Source: Paragorgia papillata (taxonomy: Eukaryota > Cnidaria > Anthozoa > Scleralcyonacea > Coralliidae). From it: 64,000 nucleotides of DNA. Location: the NCBI GenBank assembly GCA_035771165.1, contig JAWNZC010000320.1, forward strand, positions 1,654,001 to 1,718,000, in the 5' to 3' direction. Below, piece by piece: positions 53,101 to 59,878 of the stretch (the first letter of the stretch is position 1; the number at the start of each line of letters is the position of its first letter). A model generated the notes under the pieces. It did not search any database. It worked only from the letters and a program-made list of their open reading frames with translations, and had not been told where the DNA came from. A program made the translations under genes and the position numbers.

Positions 53101-56100
53101 GAATCAAGAATTTTATTTTAGTTAATTCTAGATACGTGTTTTTTAAACGGAGTAAATATTCGATCAACTTCCAAATTAATTAAGCTATTTAGCTCAGGTG
53201 TTTGAAATTGACAACTTCCAAAAATACACTGTTTTAATTAGGGGGCGACACGAAAAATAACAATGGGCGCCTGCAGGCGCTCCCTTCCCCAATCACCCCA
53301 GCGCAGGCTACGCAGGCTAATGTTGACCATGTTAGTTGCACTGCAACCTCACATGACTACGAGCGGAAGAGCATACGAATTCATCGGAATAATCGTTGTC
53401 TTTTGCCCCGCTGAGTAAACGCGGCGATGAGCCACACTCGACAAGGACCTTCTTCGAACGGCATCTACCACAATCAGAATCGTTCCAAAGTCAAACGAGT
53501 TAATACGAGACAGCCAAACCGCCAGAATCGAAAACGAAAGGAAAATTATCAACTGTCGATGATCTCGTGTCCAACTCCCAAACCGCGAACTTAAACGCAT
53601 GCGCTTTAGAAAGAACACCAAAGAACTTGGTGTTCCGGTTTGGATTCCCCCAGAGCCTTTTCCACGCGCCTGCTCGGGAGGGGCTCTGGGGACGAGAACG
53701 GGTAACACACAAGTGAAAATTCTCACGTAAACCTACGGTACCTCAGTAAGTCCGGTAAATTTACGTCCGGTAAATTTACGATTGAAGCAATTTTCACCGC
53801 CATATTTAAAATTTTCCCACTCTTACCATGGTAACATTAATTTGCATATCCAGCGTGCAATTAACGATTTAATTTAATGCACTCCTCTCAACCAATCAGA
53901 ATGTAGTAATTTTGTCATGCATATTATAAGATTCGAAATGCTGTAGGTGAACCTATAGTTCGTCACTTCTCATGCTCACTAAAACAGATTTATAGCGCAA
54001 CTTACCTTTCGTATTGCCACAGACGTAGAGTATCCAGGAGGTACCGTTATACCTTCATCGTATGGGAAAGGAATTTGTTTGGGATTGTGAATAACAATCT
54101 TTAATCCTGCTTCGTCTACCAATTCATTTATGTACTCTGACTGCTCGATATTGAAATCCATAGATAGCCCTTATGAAAGTAATTAATATAAATAAGTAAT
54201 ACTGTATATATACATTTCTAAAACTCATTAATAATTCATGAGGAAAATTCAAAAGAAATTAAGGTTTAATCCATGTCTGTTTACCCCGATACAGAACTGA
54301 TATCAGTGTCTGTAAATGTGATACAGAACTGTTTAATAAAACTTCAGTTCTGAATCACATTTACAGACACTGATATCAGTTCTGTAGCAAGTGTACAGAA
54401 TCTTCGCATTCAACTATCTTGAGTAAGGTACGCTGGTAGCGTCCCCATAGGCCCATACAAGATGGAGATGCAAACAGTTGCTGAACAGTTGAAGAACAAC
54501 TGATGATCAGAACGGCTATTTATGGCACGTCACTTATAATATAAAATGTGGGACTAATACTAAATCAAAGCGCATGCTCACATCCCTAATTTAATAATCG
54601 TAGCCTATTAAACCTTACGTCGAAGGTTTATCAGCTCTTAATATAATAACTTAATAGATCGTTTTAGAAGTCATTTACAGAATTCGTGTCCGTTTTGTAT
54701 TGGGATACAGGCACTCGGCTTCACCTCGTGTCTGTATACCCCGATACAGAACGGCCACTCATTCTGTAAATAAATAAATATATATATATATATATATATA
54801 CAAAGCATGAAGTATAGTTACCTTAAAGTATTCGCTAGCAGAGGTTTCACCCTAAACGGGATCATCAGGCGACTGAAAAATATCGGTTAGTGGGCTGCTT
54901 AAATGCGTTGGTTGGGGCGTGGGTGTGGGCGTCGAAACGTCCGGCGCATTCCTTTGGAGCGTGGGCGTGGGCGTCGAAACGTTGCGCGCATTCCTTTGAT
55001 TGTTTAGGTTGGTGATCCGAAATCTGTTTTTGTGCCGACAGGTCGAAACTATTTCTGATCTTTTGTTTAGTAAAAATTGTTTGTCCGCCTTCATGATGAA
55101 AAGTTTTTCGTCCAAACATAAATTGCATCTTTTTGATCCTCCCGTGTAAGAAATTGAGTGTTTTAGTATAGACCAGGTTATGTCGAAACTTTGGTTTTTT
55201 TCTTTTAGATTCCAAATGTATTTCGAAAGTTCCGTCTCGTTTGAATACTTTTTATTCTGGAAATATTTAGTATGGTTACGATATCGCTCTTTAAATGTAC
55301 TTGCTGTCATGCTAATGTATTGCTTAGTGATGTTCGTGTTGCTTATGGAAATAGATGCCTTGTATACTATGTTGTTTGTCATGCATTGCCCACGTAGGGG
55401 GCAATTGTCCTTAATCCTGCAATTGCAACTGCTTCTAACTATGCTTAGTGGCTTGCTTTTTGTGGCCTGATTGTGCGTGAATTATGTTTCGTGATAATAG
55501 ACTTGACGTTGTTCATGCAACTATAGCTAATCTTGACTGTGTTTCTGTTAAAAAGTTTGTGAAGCTTGTGTCCTGGTGGAAAGTGCTTGTCAATAAGGCT
55601 AAGAAAGTTGCGTCCTATGTTTGTTTTGACATTTTTGTTAAATGGAGGGTTAAACCAGATGATATTGCGGTGTATATTTCTGCGTGTTTGCTGTGGTGCT
55701 TCTTGTGTGTAGTTTAGCTCATGGTTGAAATTGCTGCGCCTTAATGCATTTTGGTAAATTGGTGCGGTTTCATGGAATGTCCGCTCGTCAGACGATAGGA
55801 GGGAAATGCGCTTGTTGATTGATGTAGGTAGCTGTCTTAAAATGCTTGGTGGGTGGTTTGATTGCTTGTTTATGTATAATGGATCGTCATTGGGCTTTCG
55901 AAAAGGTTTGTATTTTCCATTGTTTAGGTCGAAAGTAACGTCTAAAAAGTTTATTGAAATTAAATTTGCTTCTGCCGTGATTTTTAAGCCAAACTATTCG
56001 AAACTTTTGTGAAGATCTTTTCTTGTTTTGTCTGCCAATCGTGCGGTCTTATTTTTTAGTACTGCCAATCCGTCTTCTCTATATAGGCCAATATTTTGGT

Positions 56101-59100
56101 TGCCAAACTTTTCCCCTAGGTCGTTTAGAATGAAAAGGCCTACTAGTTCGCATACTTGAGCGCCGTCATAGCTACCCATGGTAACATCAAATAAACTGTT
56201 GCTGTCTTTTTTTATCCACGGTTTTTCGTTGATGAAAAGGAGCGATTTTCTAGCGTGTTTTACTATATTGAAATGTCACTTTCGGTAATGATAGCCAAAT
56301 TTCTGGCCCAAGATAATGCTTGGTCCAGAAGGTCTTCAGAAATTGAAGGGTAGAAATTAACAATGTCAAACGAAATGAAGGTATGTCTGCTTTTCTCTTC
56401 ACTGTTGCCAAACCATTCGATTACTTCTTGTGTGTTTCTCCATTGATTTACGTTCAAAATGTTCCTTAACTTAGAGTTGATTTTATCAAGAATTACTTTG
56501 CTGAGCTTTCCGGACTCACTTTTAGCAGGATTAATTAATCGGCATGTTGGGTTGTTTTCGAAATTATCCTTATGGTCTTTGAGTGAAATAAATGTTTCGC
56601 GTTTTTTCATGTGTTCAATACGGTCGCCAATTCCCAAGTTATTCGAAATGTGTTTTAGTTCATTGTCTATCTGTTCTATGGTGTCCTCTGATCCATGTTT
56701 ATATGTTTTTGTTATATTGTCATGCAAAAGTTTGTTGTATGTGTCGAGCGAGGTTTCATAAATGTTTCTAGTTTTGTCGGCGAAAACAAAAATATTAGGT
56801 GACGAAGTAATTTTCTTCAAATCGTTTGCCAAAGATTACTGAAATGGATTGCTCGTATGCCGAAATTTGGTGTTTTCAATGAGTTTTATTAAGTCGTCTT
56901 CGAAAGGTTTAATATCCAAAACAGTGGGAGGTGTTTTGTTAGAAGGCAGTCCGAAATGGTTATTTTTTGACGGGTTTTTATCACCATTAAGAAAAAAGTG
57001 AGCTTTCCATCTATACGTTTTATTACGCTTTCAACGTTTTCGATCAAATCTTTCAAATAAGCATCTTGTGGTGGTATTGGAATGTTTTTCAGTGAATGGT
57101 CAAACCGATTTTTCGATTTTGAAAGATTTGATCGAAAAAGTTGAAAGCGTAATAAAACGTATGAGATGGAAAGCTCACTTTTTTCTTAATGGTGATAAAA
57201 ACCCGTCAAAAAATAACCATTTCGGACTGCCTTCTAACAAAACACCTCCCACTGTTTTGGATATTAAACCTTTCGAAGACGACTTAATAAAACTCATTGA
57301 AAACACCAAATTTCGGCATACGAGCAATCCATTTCAGGAATCTTTGGCAAACGATTTGAAGAAAATTACTTCGTCACCTAATATTTTTGTTTTAGCCGAC
57401 AAAACTAGAAACATTTATGAAACCTCGCTCGACACATACAACAAACTTTTGCATGACAATATAACAAAAACATATAAACATGGATCAGAGGACACCATAG
57501 AACAGATAGACAATGAACTAAAACACATTTCGAATAACTTGGGAATTGGCGACCGTATTGAACACATGAAAAAACGCGAAACATTTATTTCACTCAAAGA
57601 CCATAAAATCAACTCTAAGTTAAGGAACATTTTGAACGTAAATCAATGGAGAAACACACAAGAAGTAATCGAATAGTTTGGCAACATTGAAGAGAAAAGC
57701 AGACATACCTTCATTTCGTTTGACATTGTTAATTTCTACCCTTCAATTTCTGAAGACCTTCTGGACCAAGCATTATCTTGGGCCAGAAATTTGGCTATCA
57801 TTACCGAAAGTGACATTTCAATAGTAAAACACGCTAGAAAATCGCTGCTTTTCAACAACGAAAAACCGTGGATAAAAAAAGACAGCAACAGTTTATTTGA
57901 TGTTACCATGCATGGGTAGCTATGACGGCGCTGAAGTATGCGAACTAGTAGGCCTTTTCATTCTAAACGACCTAGGGGAAAAGTTTGGCAACCAAAATAT
58001 TGGCCTATATAGAGAAGACGGATTGGCAGTACTAAAAAATAAGACCGCACGATTGGCAGACAAAACAAGAAAAGATCTTCACAAAAGTTTCGAACAGTTT
58101 GGCTTAAAAATCACGGCAGAAGCAAATTTAATTTCAGTAAACTTTTTAGACGTTACTTTCGACCTAAGCAATGGAAAATACAAACCTTTTCGAAAACCCA
58201 ATGACGATCCATTATACATAAACAAGCAATCAAACCACCCACCAAGCATTTTAAGACAGCTACCTACATCAATCAACAAGCGCATTTCCCTCCTCTCGTC
58301 TGACGAGCGGACATTCCATGAAACCGCACCAATTTACCAAAATGCATTAAGGCGCAGCAATTTCAACCATGAGCTAAACTACACACAAGAAGCACCACAG
58401 CAAACACGCAGAAATATACACCGCAATATCATCTGGTTTAACCCTCCATTTAACAAAAATGTCAAAACAAACATAGGACGCAACTTTCTTAGCCTTATTG
58501 ACAAGCACTTTCCACCAGGACACAAGCTTCACAAACTTTTTAACAGAAACACAGTCAAGATTAGCTATAGTTGCATGAACAACGTCAAGTCTATTATCAC
58601 GAAACATAATTCACGCACAATCAGGAAAAGCAAGCCACTAAGCATAGTTACAAGCAGTTGCAATTGCAGGATTAAGGACAACTGCCCCCTACGTGGGCAA
58701 TGCATGACAAACAACATAGTATACAAGGCATCTATTTCCATAAGCAACACGAACATCACTAAGCAATACATTGGCATGACAGCAAGTACATTTAAAGAGC
58801 GATATCGTAACCATACTAAATCTTTCCAGAATAAAAAGTATTCAAACGAGACGGAACTTTCGAAATACATTTGGAATCTAAAAGAAAAAAAACAAAGTTC
58901 GACATAACCTGGTCTATACTAAAACACTCAATTTCTTACACGGGAGGATAAAAAAGATGCAATTTATGTTTGGACGAAAAACGTTTCATCATGAAGGCAG
59001 ACAAACAATTTTTACTAAACAAAAGATCAGAAATATTTTCGACCTGTCGGCACAAAAACAGATTTCGGATCAACAACCTAAACAATCAAAGGAATGCGCG

Positions 59101-59837
59101 CAACGTTTCGACGCCCACACCCACGCTCCAAAGGAATGCGCTGGACGTTTCGACGCCCACACCCACGCCCCAACCAACGCATTTAAGCAGCCCACTTACC
59201 GATATTTTTCAGTCGCCTGATGATCCCGTTTAGGGTGAAACCTCTGGTAGCGAAGACTTTAAGGTAAATATACTTCATGCTTTGTATATATATATATACA
59301 AACAAACAAACAAACAAACAAACAAACAAACAAACAAACAAACAAACAAACAAAGTGTTGTTCGCGAAATGTCGAAAAGTGCTCAATACCGTAAAGATAG
59401 AGCGAATATACTATAAGTGGGCTTACCTCAAATGTTGATGGTCGCTACTGTCAGTTTCACGCTGGGCGATCTTCAGGCGGCTGAAGATTTTCGATTCGGC
59501 GCTGTCTTAAATAGGTTGAAAAACCCACTTTACTTAACAAAAAATCAGAAATACTTTCAACATGTCGGCACAAAAACAAGTTTAAGATAAAGAATGTAGG
59601 TTATAGCAAGAACAAAGGTAGGAATGTAGGTAGCGCACCATCGACCCACACACCCAGAAGCGCGCCATCAACCCACACACCCAGAAGTGCGCCATCAACC
59701 CACACACCATTAGCATTGACGTAAGCAACTCAACCTATTTAAGACAGCGCCGAATCGAAAATCTTCAGCCGCCTGAAGATCGCCCAACGTGAAACTGACA
59801 GTAGCGACCATCAACATTTGAGATAAGCCCACTTATA

Positions 59838-59878
<41 letters not shown>

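Larger units (their letters stand above)
59407..59850. mobile_element. inverted pair of PLE-like tails
   Basis: 59407-59520 and 59738-59850 are near-perfect inverted copies (CTATAAGTGGGCTTACCTCA with its complement, GCGCTGTCTTAAATAGG with its complement). The left half also contains AAATACTTTCAACATGTCGG, resembling the PLE 3' coding end. Each half holds a hammerhead-like core. Interpreted as a collapsed PLE with pseudo-LTR-like inverted tails. Confidence 0.7.

Noticed and set aside
54865..55215. 116-residue reverse-strand ORF and its counterpart 58957-59220
   Set aside because: Alternative frames of the PLE endonuclease tail; the other frame carries the GIY-YIG text.
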